Assembly: GCA_003170935.1 (NCBI GenBank)
Contig: PMYA01000051.1
Coordinates: 1-7,252, forward strand
DNA from: Methanobacteriota archaeon
GTDB lineage: Archaea; Halobacteriota; Bog-38; Methanoflorentales; Methanoflorentaceae
Length of the DNA stretch: 7,252 nt
Direction of reading: 5' to 3'
Under the pieces are notes generated by a model. It was not told where the DNA came from. It did not search any database and saw only the letters and a list, made by a program, of their open reading frames with translations. Made by a program: the position numbers and the translations under genes. This document shows positions 1 through 5,990 of this stretch, in pieces. Within the stretch, counting starts at the first letter, position 1; each line of letters starts with the position of its first letter.

Positions 1-363
1 GCCGTCAGCTCACAGGCTGCAGGACGGCTCGACGTCTTTGTCATCGGCAGCGGCGACCACGCACTCTGGCACCGGTCCTACAACAACAACGCCTGGTCCT
101 CCTGGGAATTCCTCGGCGGCTACCTCACCTCCTCACCCGCCGCTGTCTCCTGGGCTGATGGACGTATCGACGTCTTCGCTCGCGGCAGCGACAACGCACT
201 CTGGCACCGGTCCTACAACAACAGCGCCTGGTCCTCCTGGGAATCCCTCAGCGGACAACTCGCCCCCACCACCGGACCCGCCTCAAGCTCACAGGCTGCA
301 GGGCACCTCGACGTCTTTGTCATCGGCTCAGACCAGGCACTCTGGCACCGAACGTATGCGTAA
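1..363 (+). CDS. PLL-like beta-propeller lectin, C-terminal part (5' end outside window)
   Basis: Frame 1 is open from the first base to TAA at 361-363 (120 codons). It encodes three tandem propeller blades. Each has a strand of the type LDVFVIGS or IDVFARGS, then ALWHR, then about ten residues ending in AWSSWE and LGG or LSG. The ALWHR codons begin at 61, 196 and 337, so the blades are 45 and 47 residues long. This matches the PLL/tachylectin-like sugar-binding propeller repeats found in many secreted or surface proteins; such blades typically bind fucose-like or other glycans between neighbouring blades. The sugar bound here is unknown. The start, any signal peptide and the rest of the propeller lie to the left. 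The protein ends abruptly at ALWHRTYA, halfway through a blade and before its W..W strand, which suggests premature truncation. A longer open frame at 38-520 in frame 2 is a low-complexity Ser/Thr/Pro shadow of these repeats. Confidence 0.85.
   Translation, partial: AVSSQAAGRLDVFVIGSGDHALWHRSYNNNAWSSWEFLGGYLTSSPAAVSWADGRIDVFARGSDNALWHRSYNNSAWSSWESLSGQLAPTTGPASSSQAAGHLDVFVIGSDQALWHRTYA
61..254 (+). repeat. Near-identical direct repeat of the ALWHR to W..W blade segment
   Basis: Bases 61-119 and 196-254 are 59-base direct repeats, 135 bases apart, with only three mismatches. A second pair, at 7-23 and 286-302 (starting AGCTCACAGGCTGCAGG), is identical over 17 bases and lies two blades apart (279 bases). 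This is coding repeat DNA inside the lectin, recent enough to remain nearly identical, and is a ready substrate for slippage or recombination that adds or removes blades. Confidence 0.85.
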
Positions 364-660
364 CACGCTAGGGGCCTCATCGGCGGCTACCAGACCTCGC
401 CCCCGCTGTGACATCATCGACGAGCGGTGTGATCGACGTCGTTGCAGCGGCAGCCCTTTGGCATTACGACGGCCTCTATTGGAAGTCCCATCCCAACAAC
501 GGTGGGTAAGGCAGCTTTAGATCTCTATCGGCGATATGCAAAGCGCACCACGTGCCCCTGTGGGTAGCACACGCATAGGGCGTTTTTGCCAGAGACAGCG
601 GTTATATGGCATCGACGAGCGACGTTGTGCAATCAACGTTCTGGCTGTGGCTGCCTAACA
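364..660 (+). pseudogene. Decayed continuation of the propeller lectin
   Basis: After TAA at 361 the same frame still reads LIGGYQTSP (376-402), the blade linker seen upstream as FLGGYLTSSP, and then hits TGA at 409. Shifting to frame 3 restores AVTSSTSGVIDVVAA (405-449) and ALWHYDG (453-473), ending at TAA 507-509. Further on, the frame with GTT at 580-582 gives VFARDSG, and another frame (598-615) gives VIWHRR, followed by FWLW from a third frame. ALWHR-like positions fall at 61, 196, 337, 453 and 601, so the blade period survives in a sequence with a nonsense codon and several frame shifts. The simplest reading is that the lectin once had at least two more blades and has lost them by mutation. 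Sequencing error could explain one break but not all of them. The right edge is approximate. Confidence 0.6.
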
Positions 661-740
661 GCACTGCGACTGTCTCACCACTTAAGCGCAAAGGAGCAGG
701 CGAGTTAAGCCTAGAAGAACAACGAGTACCTTGAGAGCGC

Positions 741-760
741 CATCGGTACCCGTACCGATG
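741..760. repeat. Near-perfect 20-base inverted repeat between lectin remnant and glycosyltransferase
   Basis: CATCGGTAC at 741-749 is followed by CC and then its exact reverse complement GTACCGATG at 752-760. As RNA it can form an 8-base-pair stem with a four-base loop. It sits just beyond the stop codon of the leftward glycosyltransferase, where a terminator would be expected. No T-rich run follows on either strand, so a Rho-independent terminator is only weakly supported. It could also be a protein-binding palindrome or the edge of a lost element. A second, weaker pair (ATGCC 758-762 and GGCAT 772-776) overlaps its right arm. Confidence 0.55.
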
Positions 761-778
761 CCTGGAGGTAAGGCATGG

Positions 779-2005
779 CTAAGCGTTAAGGTTTTTCAGA
801 ATTGCTTCGAGCTTCGCAGCTGCATCGTCCCACGTGAAGCGCTTGACGAATTCATACCCGTTGTTTGCCACTCGTCGACGTTCGTTCGCATCTTCAATCA
901 GCTTGCATACACTCTGCGCGAGGGCATCGGGCTCCTGCATTGGCACTAAGCACGCGGTTTCGCCATTCGTTAGGTATTCGGCGAAGCCACTTGAATCAGT
1001 AGTAACCACTGCACACCCGCAGGCCATCGCTTCCATGGGGGGCAAAGCGAAACCCTCGAGCCAACTTGGGAGGACAAACACGTGGAAGTCGTTGTACAGC
1101 GCCCTCAGTTGCGTATCAGAATAAATATTGTGAAACTCTACCCATTCGGGCACCTTATGCAATTCCGCATTCACCAGCAGTTTACGACCAAATACGGCAA
1201 AGTGCGCGTCCGGGTATCGCGCTTTTATAAGCTTAAAAGCTTCGATACCATCGTTGAATCCCTTCGACAGAGCTGGCGAATACGGCATTAAAATCTTGAC
1301 GTGTTCGTCCTCCTCGAGGCTATCGCTCTCTCTAAAAAAGACGTCGAAATTGACGCCGTCTGGAATGACGCCTTCTACTCGTTCACCAAACTTGTCTTCG
1401 ACGAGCTTTTTAAGCCAGTTTGCTATCGTGATCTTTTTCAGAGGGAGACTAAAGGATCGCTCCACCTCTGTTTTCGACTCCCGCAAGCGACTCTGCTTTG
1501 GAATTACGTCTGCCATGGCGAGGGCTAGCGAGTCATTGCCTCTCCTGAGTCGTTTTGCCTCCGTCCAGCACTCGAGGTTGTTCAAAACGTCCCATATTTC
1601 ATAAGCTTGGATAAGGTAGACCTTCTGGCCTTTTTTGACGCTGAATCTATCAATGTCGTATGCTGTTTCCCACGCCGTCGCAATGACAACGTCTGCATCA
1701 GGAACGTTTTTTTCGATTGACCGCGCAAAACGAGGGTGAAGGGCCGGAATCTTGATTAGGGTACTTTGAGTCGTAAATGGTTGCGGACGATCCCTGTGAA
1801 GCGCGTTTCGTATATACGTGATAACTTTAGATAGGGCCCAAATTGCAAGGCCTAGAACGGAGAGTCTTTTGAGGTAGGTTAGATTCACAGCAGGATGCAC
1901 GATAGAGACGTCGTGGCCCCTTTTTTGCAGGTGATTTGCGTACTCAAACGCGACCCTCACGCCGCCTACTCTGTCGATGTGGTTGAGCACGAAAGTTATT
2001 CTCAC
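779..2005 (-). CDS. Glycosyltransferase, GT4 family (GT-B fold)
   Basis: This 408-residue protein has a normal length for a GT4 retaining glycosyltransferase. These enzymes move a sugar from a nucleotide-sugar donor to a lipid-linked or polysaccharide acceptor at the cytoplasmic face of the membrane. The N-terminal acceptor domain starts with a Rossmann strand and a glycine loop (RITFVLNHIDRVGGVRVAFE, residues 2-21). The C-terminal donor domain begins around residue 236. It carries K248-G249 in SKGF and the hallmark EX7E motif, E317 to E325 in LEGFALPPMEAMACG. Residues 187-204 (LPLKKITIANWLKKLVED) and IPDGVNFDVF (214-223) match the usual interdomain segment. Start: GTG at 2005-2003, six bases after GGAGG; no stronger start lies upstream. 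It is divergent from the next glycosyltransferase. The sugar and linkage cannot be read from the sequence. Confidence 0.93.
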   Translation of the reverse strand: MRITFVLNHIDRVGGVRVAFEYANHLQKRGHDVSIVHPAVNLTYLKRLSVLGLAIWALSKVITYIRNALHRDRPQPFTTQSTLIKIPALHPRFARSIEKNVPDADVVIATAWETAYDIDRFSVKKGQKVYLIQAYEIWDVLNNLECWTEAKRLRRGNDSLALAMADVIPKQSRLRESKTEVERSFSLPLKKITIANWLKKLVEDKFGERVEGVIPDGVNFDVFFRESDSLEEDEHVKILMPYSPALSKGFNDGIEAFKLIKARYPDAHFAVFGRKLLVNAELHKVPEWVEFHNIYSDTQLRALYNDFHVFVLPSWLEGFALPPMEAMACGCAVVTTDSSGFAEYLTNGETACLVPMQEPDALAQSVCKLIEDANERRRVANNGYEFVKRFTWDDAAAKLEAILKNLNA

Positions 2006-2367
2006 CTGCTGCCTCCAGCGAAACGTGGTTCGACCGCATTTCCCTTTCTTTCTTGTTTGATTTCACTGTTTCGATTTGTAGTTGTTAGGAGCAAAGGAGG
2101 CGTCAGCGTTAATCGAGCTCATACACTTCCTTTTCGTACGCTGGCACGGATGGCTCCTTGGGCAAACAATTGCGTAGACATCTTAACGCGCGTATACCTT
2201 TTTTCCAGCTTGTGAACCACAAAGTGCGTAGGGCATGGAAAAATCATAAGGTGTTACAGCCGGTTAGTGCAGCACACAGTTGCTAAAGGCAATTCTGATG
2301 CTCAGTTGGAAACATACGCGAACCTTTATATGCGTCAATACACTCGTATAGCACCTGGGAACGAGAT
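2006..2367. other. Divergent spacer between two glycosyltransferase genes
   Basis: This 362-base gap must hold the promoters for both divergent genes, but no pair of -35/-10 boxes with good spacing stands out. TATAGC at 2347-2352 is a weak -10 candidate for the plus-strand gene, with a poor -35. The stretch just upstream of the minus-strand gene is open on the minus strand from 2118 to 2002, and its TGA (2004-2002) overlaps the GTG start. It ends a 38-codon frame with no start codon, so it may be a vestige of an upstream operon partner or mere chance. AAAGGAGG at 2093-2100 has no start codon behind it. No convincing gene is present. Confidence 0.5.
2012..2016 (-). promoter_or_regulatory. Shine-Dalgarno GGAGG for the minus-strand glycosyltransferase
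   Basis: On the minus strand GGAGG is followed by six bases (CAGCAG) and then the GTG at 2005-2003. This strong site decides the non-ATG start. Confidence 0.7.
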
Positions 2368-3666
2368 ATGGCGAAAGTGGTTCGCAACGTACTTTTCATG
2401 GCTTTTGTGTTCCCGCCGTTGACCACGCCGTCGTCACGACATAACTTGAGCACGGTGCTCCGCTTGCGCGAGCATGGATGGTCGCCGACGGTAGTCACAG
2501 CGCCTGAAGTGGTGTTCACTGAGCGCAGGTTTCGCTCAATCAGGCCAAGCGCAATGCACTGGCCGCAGGACGATTACTTGCGATCTCGGATACCCAAAGA
2601 CGTGAGCGTCGTCCGGTGCGAGTGGCCATTTGAATACCGGCGCATTTTCCGTGACATAGCTTATGCCCTCAGATTTCCGACGCAGCCATACTTTTCCCGG
2701 CGCGGACGACTTCGGATGTACAACGCCGGGCGCCGAGCGCTAAAAGAGGGAAATTACGACCTTATCTACTCGGTCAACGGGATAGGCGTAGAGCACTCCG
2801 CAGCGCTAGAACTCAAACGCAGCACCGGCCTGCCGTGGGTAGCAGAGTTTCGTGATCCTTGGATCCACAATTGTTCTGAATGGCAACACATACGAGATCG
2901 CTCTTGGCATTGGTGGTGTTCCCATCAGTTTAAGCGCGTACGGGAGTTGGAACGAGAGATAGTAGAAAGTGCCGATCTTGTGGTTGTTGAATCTCCCTTG
3001 CACGCCGAATATTTGATCAGAGATTTCAAACTAGATGCACAGAAAGTAGTTCCTTTCGGAATGGGATTCGAACCAGCATATCTAAGCGATATGGCTGAAG
3101 CCGAACAACTCGTGGCGTTTCCCACGCGGCCGGTAATCGGCTTTGTCGGTCGTATTTACTACGGATATCAGTACGTGATAAAGAACCTGATAGATGCTCT
3201 TAAGGTGCTTGAGCTCGAAGGTTATCAATTTACGCTGGTAAGCGTTGGCGGCGATAGTACCTTCCGCACATTCGCACACGAGGCCAGATTGCGAAGTCTT
3301 GTACCGATTGGCTTGGTAGATCACTCGCTCGCCTTATCCACGATGAACGCACTGGATTTTGGCGTCGTTGCAGCGTGCGAGAAGTGTGCTCCAAACATAA
3401 ACAGCAAACTGTGGGAGTACTTAGCCCTCAATCTTTCAATTCTCGCTATTGCTCCTAAAGGAGGTTCAATGGACTCACTTATAACTGCGGGGAACTGTGG
3501 CTATGTGCTCCCTTATGACATGGAATCGATGCTGCCCGTTCTAAAAAACGCTCTTCACGATTTTGAAAATAAGAACGTCAAACGCGCTAGCTCTGAGTTT
3601 ACTCAGAGTTACTCACGTCAAACGATGGTTGCTCATCTAGCCAAGAGGCTTGAAGACCTTGTTTAG
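2368..3666 (+). CDS. GT-B fold glycosyltransferase (group 1-like)
   Basis: This 432-residue protein has the plan of a GT-B glycosyltransferase of polysaccharide loci. The N-terminal Rossmann strand is NVLFMAFVFPP (residues 7-17), followed by a PSSRH loop and LREHGWSPTVVT (33-44), typical of acceptor domains. WVAEFRDPW (157-165) is a recurrent motif of this subgroup. ADLVVVESPLHAEYL (202-216) precedes the domain hinge. The donor domain starts at about 255 with VIGFVGRIYYGY (256-267) and includes SKLWEYLALNLSILAIAPKG (346-365). In this subgroup that segment takes the place of the classical EX7E region, and only one glutamate (E350) is clearly aligned. ATG at 2368 is chosen because the first beta strand begins right after it; the only upstream purine stretch (GGGAACGAG) is a weak ribosome site. 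The donor sugar and acceptor are unknown. No neighbour is close enough for a shared operon. Confidence 0.9.
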   Translation: MAKVVRNVLFMAFVFPPLTTPSSRHNLSTVLRLREHGWSPTVVTAPEVVFTERRFRSIRPSAMHWPQDDYLRSRIPKDVSVVRCEWPFEYRRIFRDIAYALRFPTQPYFSRRGRLRMYNAGRRALKEGNYDLIYSVNGIGVEHSAALELKRSTGLPWVAEFRDPWIHNCSEWQHIRDRSWHWWCSHQFKRVRELEREIVESADLVVVESPLHAEYLIRDFKLDAQKVVPFGMGFEPAYLSDMAEAEQLVAFPTRPVIGFVGRIYYGYQYVIKNLIDALKVLELEGYQFTLVSVGGDSTFRTFAHEARLRSLVPIGLVDHSLALSTMNALDFGVVAACEKCAPNINSKLWEYLALNLSILAIAPKGGSMDSLITAGNCGYVLPYDMESMLPVLKNALHDFENKNVKRASSEFTQSYSRQTMVAHLAKRLEDLV

Positions 3667-4143
3667 TGCCATCGCTTCAATATATGGGTCGATGTTCGAG
3701 TTACGGGTTTATATTCGCTTCAAAAGGCGGCCTTTTCGTCTAGCTCGCGCTGATAGCTCTCGTTTGCTTCGGTATTATCACGTTGTATGCGGTTCGCTAA
3801 CTCTAAGGTTTGCGCTTTCTGTTCTAGGGCGTGCATCCAACAGATGTAGACCATAAAGCTGCACCAAACACGCGGGGCGGCTCTGTGTACATTGATCACC
3901 TTCCGACGGGGCCGCCGCCGATAAAGGTAGAGAGAATAAAAAACGAGATGGTGACTCAATATGGTTTTTAAAGATAAAGAAATATCGAAGGCTTATCACA
4001 GAGAGTATAAACAAACCTGAGCAGCGGAGCTACTAACGCGGCTAAAACTGGTACAAGTACAACTCATGAAACCCTCGACCTGCGTTTAAGGCGCTTACTG
4101 CCTCCGATTTACTAGATATAGTTGAGTCTATATAAATCAGGTA
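3667..4143. other. Gene-poor stretch with possible coding relics
   Basis: No intact gene is supported here. Two short stretches look protein-like. On the plus strand ATG 3961 opens MVFKDKEISKAYHREYKQT and stops at TGA 4018-4020. This resembles the charged N-terminus (K-D-x-E-x-x-x-A-Y-x-R-E-Y) of many small zinc-binding or HNH-type proteins of mobile DNA. The frame continues after the stop to TAA 4087-4089. On the minus strand, 3836-3720 encodes 38 residues with a helical, charged pattern (LEQKAQTLELANRIQRD). Neither has a good ribosome site. I read the region as decayed DNA. Confidence 0.4.
4108..4136 (+). promoter_or_regulatory. Candidate sigma70-type promoter abutting an ATG
   Basis: TTTACT (4108-4113) and TATAAA (4131-4136) are separated by exactly 17 bases and resemble the -35 and -10 consensus (four and five of six). 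The ATG at 4144 begins eight bases after the end of the -10 box, about where transcription would start, so any transcript reading this ATG would be leaderless or nearly so. The region is AT-rich, so a chance match is possible. Confidence 0.4.
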
Positions 4144-4443
4144 ATGGCAGCGCCGATAGATATTGCAGTTACGGCACGCACGATTTCAGCACTTCTGAAT
4201 AGTGCTATATGCGGAGCTATTGAGCAATGCACATTTAGAATCAAAACAAAAGCCTATGAAGAATCCAAGGTTCAATTAGATAATACCCAGGCGCTTGATG
4301 CTCTCGTCTCGTGTTTCAGGAGGGCCGAGAATAATGGACAGGAAAAAGAAAAACGTCACTCATATTTTAGCCCTTTACGTAAGCGCCTGGTGCTCGGCAC
4401 CATTATCGATAAGCAAGGCGGCGCTGACGGTCGCAAGGCCTGA
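4144..4443 (+). CDS. Hypothetical small protein (weak candidate)
   Basis: This frame encodes 99 residues with no family I recognise. The first half is helical and mildly hydrophobic (TARTISALLNSAICGAIEQC, residues 10-29), with cysteines at 23, 29 and 57. The middle is charged (RRAENNGQEKEKRH, 59-72) and the tail is basic. There is no signal peptide or clear membrane segment. The AGG in TCAGGTA just before ATG is too close to be a normal Shine-Dalgarno, but a good promoter lies directly upstream, so leaderless translation is conceivable. It stands alone between long gaps that show signs of decay. An overlapping frame at 4295-4480 is no more convincing. It may be a real lineage-specific gene, a relic, or a chance frame. 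Confidence 0.28.
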   Translation: MAAPIDIAVTARTISALLNSAICGAIEQCTFRIKTKAYEESKVQLDNTQALDALVSCFRRAENNGQEKEKRHSYFSPLRKRLVLGTIIDKQGGADGRKA

Positions 4444-4585
4444 TCGCGGAAGAATCTATCGTTACACGATCATGACCTAAGCGTATCAACTATATACGTA
4501 CGGTCAACATGGCCAGAACGATACTAACTTCAGGCCAGGCTGTTTGGAAAAAAAGAATAGAAAAAGTTAAGCCACAAATCGCCCC
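4444..4585. other. Short AT-rich leader before the lipoprotein gene
   Basis: This stretch has a purine-rich tract at 4546-4567 but no good promoter and no Shine-Dalgarno before the lipoprotein start. TAA at 4568-4570 closes the lipoprotein frame upstream, so the start must lie within 4571-4603. Confidence 0.4.
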
Positions 4586-5542
4586 TTGCTAAGCGTGCAA
4601 TTGAAACCGATAATTGTCATTGTTGTTGTTCTTATTTCAGTTGCTTCGCTTGTAGCGGGTTGCGCTGTGAATACTACCCTTTCTGGAAATAATCAAGCAA
4701 GCAGCGCAAGCACTGCGTATCCGACCGCAGGGCGGTCAGGATTGTTACAAGGCATAGAAGCTAGTTATAACGAAAGCGCAGCAAATCACCAGTATGAGGA
4801 TTATAAAGTAACGTGGATGAATAATACCACCATCACAGTTCATATGAAGGTGACAAGCGAAGCTGAAGTCATAACGTGGGATTATAGATTTACTCATTTC
4901 CCAACGATAGAGGCCGCGTCAGCATATTTTGATAGTCATCGACTTTTATACACGAAGCCTGACACAGTCGACCATGCTTCACTTTATACACACGTTACCG
5001 GCGTTAAACATCCCTCCGTGTCGCAGGAAGTCACTATATCTGGTAATACGACCTACCATTTAGAGCAAATTGACCCTTTAATTATTGAGTCATCAGCACG
5101 TGTTCTGCCACCGGTCAAAGCAACAGTAGCGGCTACAGCAACGCCTTCACCACCTCAGCTCTCACAAGCGCAACTCAACGCTATACAACGCGACGTGGAG
5201 GCTAAGGGTTATAACATCACACAGCCTCTCAAACTGTCTAGCGGCATTGGTACTGGCACTAACGGCTCAACGTTCTACAAAGGCGTGATAACCCAAAACC
5301 CCGGTAAACAATACGATTTTACTATACAATACAATCTTACCGTAGAGGTCTGCAAGGACAACGCAACGGCCAATTCTCAGTTTCCTTTAACAGTAAGTAA
5401 CTTACAAAAAAGTGGTATTGTGGGCAGCTACAACAGTCCAACTCAATGGTCAGGGGTGACTATGCTTAACGGCATCCAGGTAAATAGCAGCGTTACTAAA
5501 AGCGCAACTGGGCCACCATACACTATTACAACTATAGAGTGA
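4586..5542 (+). CDS. Secreted lipoprotein of unknown function
   Basis: This 318-residue protein has a lipoprotein signal peptide: K7, a hydrophobic core (PIIVIVVVLISVASLVA, 8-24) and lipobox LVAGC with C26 as the lipidated cysteine. It should be exported by Sec and anchored on the outer face of the membrane. A Ser/Asn-rich linker (27-48) leads to a first domain (about 52-172) of beta-rich pattern including ITWDYRFTHFPTIEAASAYF (96-115). A Pro/Ala/Thr hinge (174-190) leads to a second domain (about 192-318) with QYDFTIQYNLTVEVCKDNAT (242-261). Both domains place a beta hairpin before an A-x-(3-4)-F helix, so they may be divergent copies; this is inference. I recognise no family or enzyme motif. 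The start is uncertain: TTG 4586, GTG 4595 or TTG 4601, all without a Shine-Dalgarno; all keep the signal peptide. A role in the cell envelope fits the glycan context. Confidence 0.82.
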   Translation: MLSVQLKPIIVIVVVLISVASLVAGCAVNTTLSGNNQASSASTAYPTAGRSGLLQGIEASYNESAANHQYEDYKVTWMNNTTITVHMKVTSEAEVITWDYRFTHFPTIEAASAYFDSHRLLYTKPDTVDHASLYTHVTGVKHPSVSQEVTISGNTTYHLEQIDPLIIESSARVLPPVKATVAATATPSPPQLSQAQLNAIQRDVEAKGYNITQPLKLSSGIGTGTNGSTFYKGVITQNPGKQYDFTIQYNLTVEVCKDNATANSQFPLTVSNLQKSGIVGSYNSPTQWSGVTMLNGIQVNSSVTKSATGPPYTITTIE

Positions 5543-5620
5543 GGTGACAATGCTCCGGATATCGGGCGACGGAGAGACTCGACACACCTGCGCATCGTCT
5601 GCGGCCATCGTCGAGTGCAC

Positions 5621-5905
5621 ATGACGACTGTGCAGGACGGCAAACTGACGTCGGATCGGGTTAGTGCTCCGGTGATAATGCCGTCATTTGAGAAGCGGCT
5701 TCATGTTTTGGAACGTCCTTCGAGGACAAGGATCCTATTTTAGGCAGAGTTGGTTAAGGGGCGTCTCGATCTTCTCCTCAATCGTCGAGGGGAGTTTAAA
5801 ACCAAAACTCTAAAAAATGTCAAGAATGTCTGGACGGCGCCGGGATGTCTGCCCGAACGGTTCAAAGCGTTCAAAGCGACCGAAATCCCTCTGCCGCCTT
5901 TTTGA
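5621..5905 (+). pseudogene. Unrecognised reading frame split by an in-frame TAG
   Basis: From ATG 5621 the frame reads 40 residues (containing MPSFEKRLHVLERPSRTRIL), meets TAG at 5741-5743, and continues in the same frame for 53 more codons to TGA 5903-5905. The second half contains ELVKGRLDLLLNRRGEFKTK and CLPERFKAFKATEIPLPP, with normal-looking codon use and amphipathic charge patterns on both sides of the stop. One base change would give a protein of about 94 residues. The frame is also open leftward to the lipoprotein stop (5540-5542), to which it is in phase. ATG 5621 overlaps the TGA of a 24-codon frame starting at 5550 behind GAGGTG. I do not know the family. It may be a dead gene, a fused tail of the lipoprotein lost by a nonsense change, or chance. 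Confidence 0.33.
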
Positions 5906-5912
5906 TCTCTAC

Positions 5913-5942
5913 TTGAAAGCCGATTATGCCAAAACTTATTAT
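5913..5942 (+). promoter_or_regulatory. Sigma70-type promoter for the methyltransferase gene
   Basis: TTGAAA (5913-5918) and TATTAT (5937-5942) each match consensus at five of six positions with an 18-base spacer. Transcription would begin near 5949, giving a leader of about 40 bases before ATG 5991, or about 125 before ATG 6075. No operator or riboswitch-like fold was recognised. Confidence 0.5.
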
Positions 5943-5990
5943 CCCTAACGATGAAGAGGCAACTCAAGATACACAGAATTTAAAAGCGAC

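Noticed and set aside
38..520. 160-codon plus-strand frame with ATG and Ser/Thr/Pro repeats
   Set aside because: It is the +1 shadow of the propeller repeats; the repeated low-complexity sequence comes from repeated DNA, and frame 1 gives the recognisable blades.
834..1604. Several plus-strand frames opposite the first glycosyltransferase
   Set aside because: They are antisense to a gene with full family motifs and have no recognisable content.
2093..2100. AAAGGAGG, a perfect ribosome-site sequence
   Set aside because: No ATG, GTG or TTG follows within about 15 bases, so it serves no gene as read. AAAGGAG near 690 has the same problem.
2002..2118. Minus-strand frame whose TGA overlaps the GTG of the glycosyltransferase
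   Set aside because: It is a 38-codon frame with no start and no recognised motif; an overlap alone is not enough to call a gene.
3667..4585. Insertion sequence or transposase remnant
   Set aside because: I looked for terminal inverted repeats, target duplications and transposase motifs and could not find a supportable set.
5715..5727. Hairpin GTCCT-TCG-AGGAC as a terminator of the lipoprotein gene
   Set aside because: The stem is short, lies 170 bases downstream, and the following T stretch is weak and distant.
5861..5878. Tandem TTCAAAGCG repeat
   Set aside because: It is two nine-base copies coding for FKAFKA; too short to be a functional repeat array.
5740..5967. 75-codon minus-strand frame rich in arginine
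   Set aside because: It is antisense to the more protein-like plus-strand frame and covers the promoter of the methyltransferase gene; no motif was seen.
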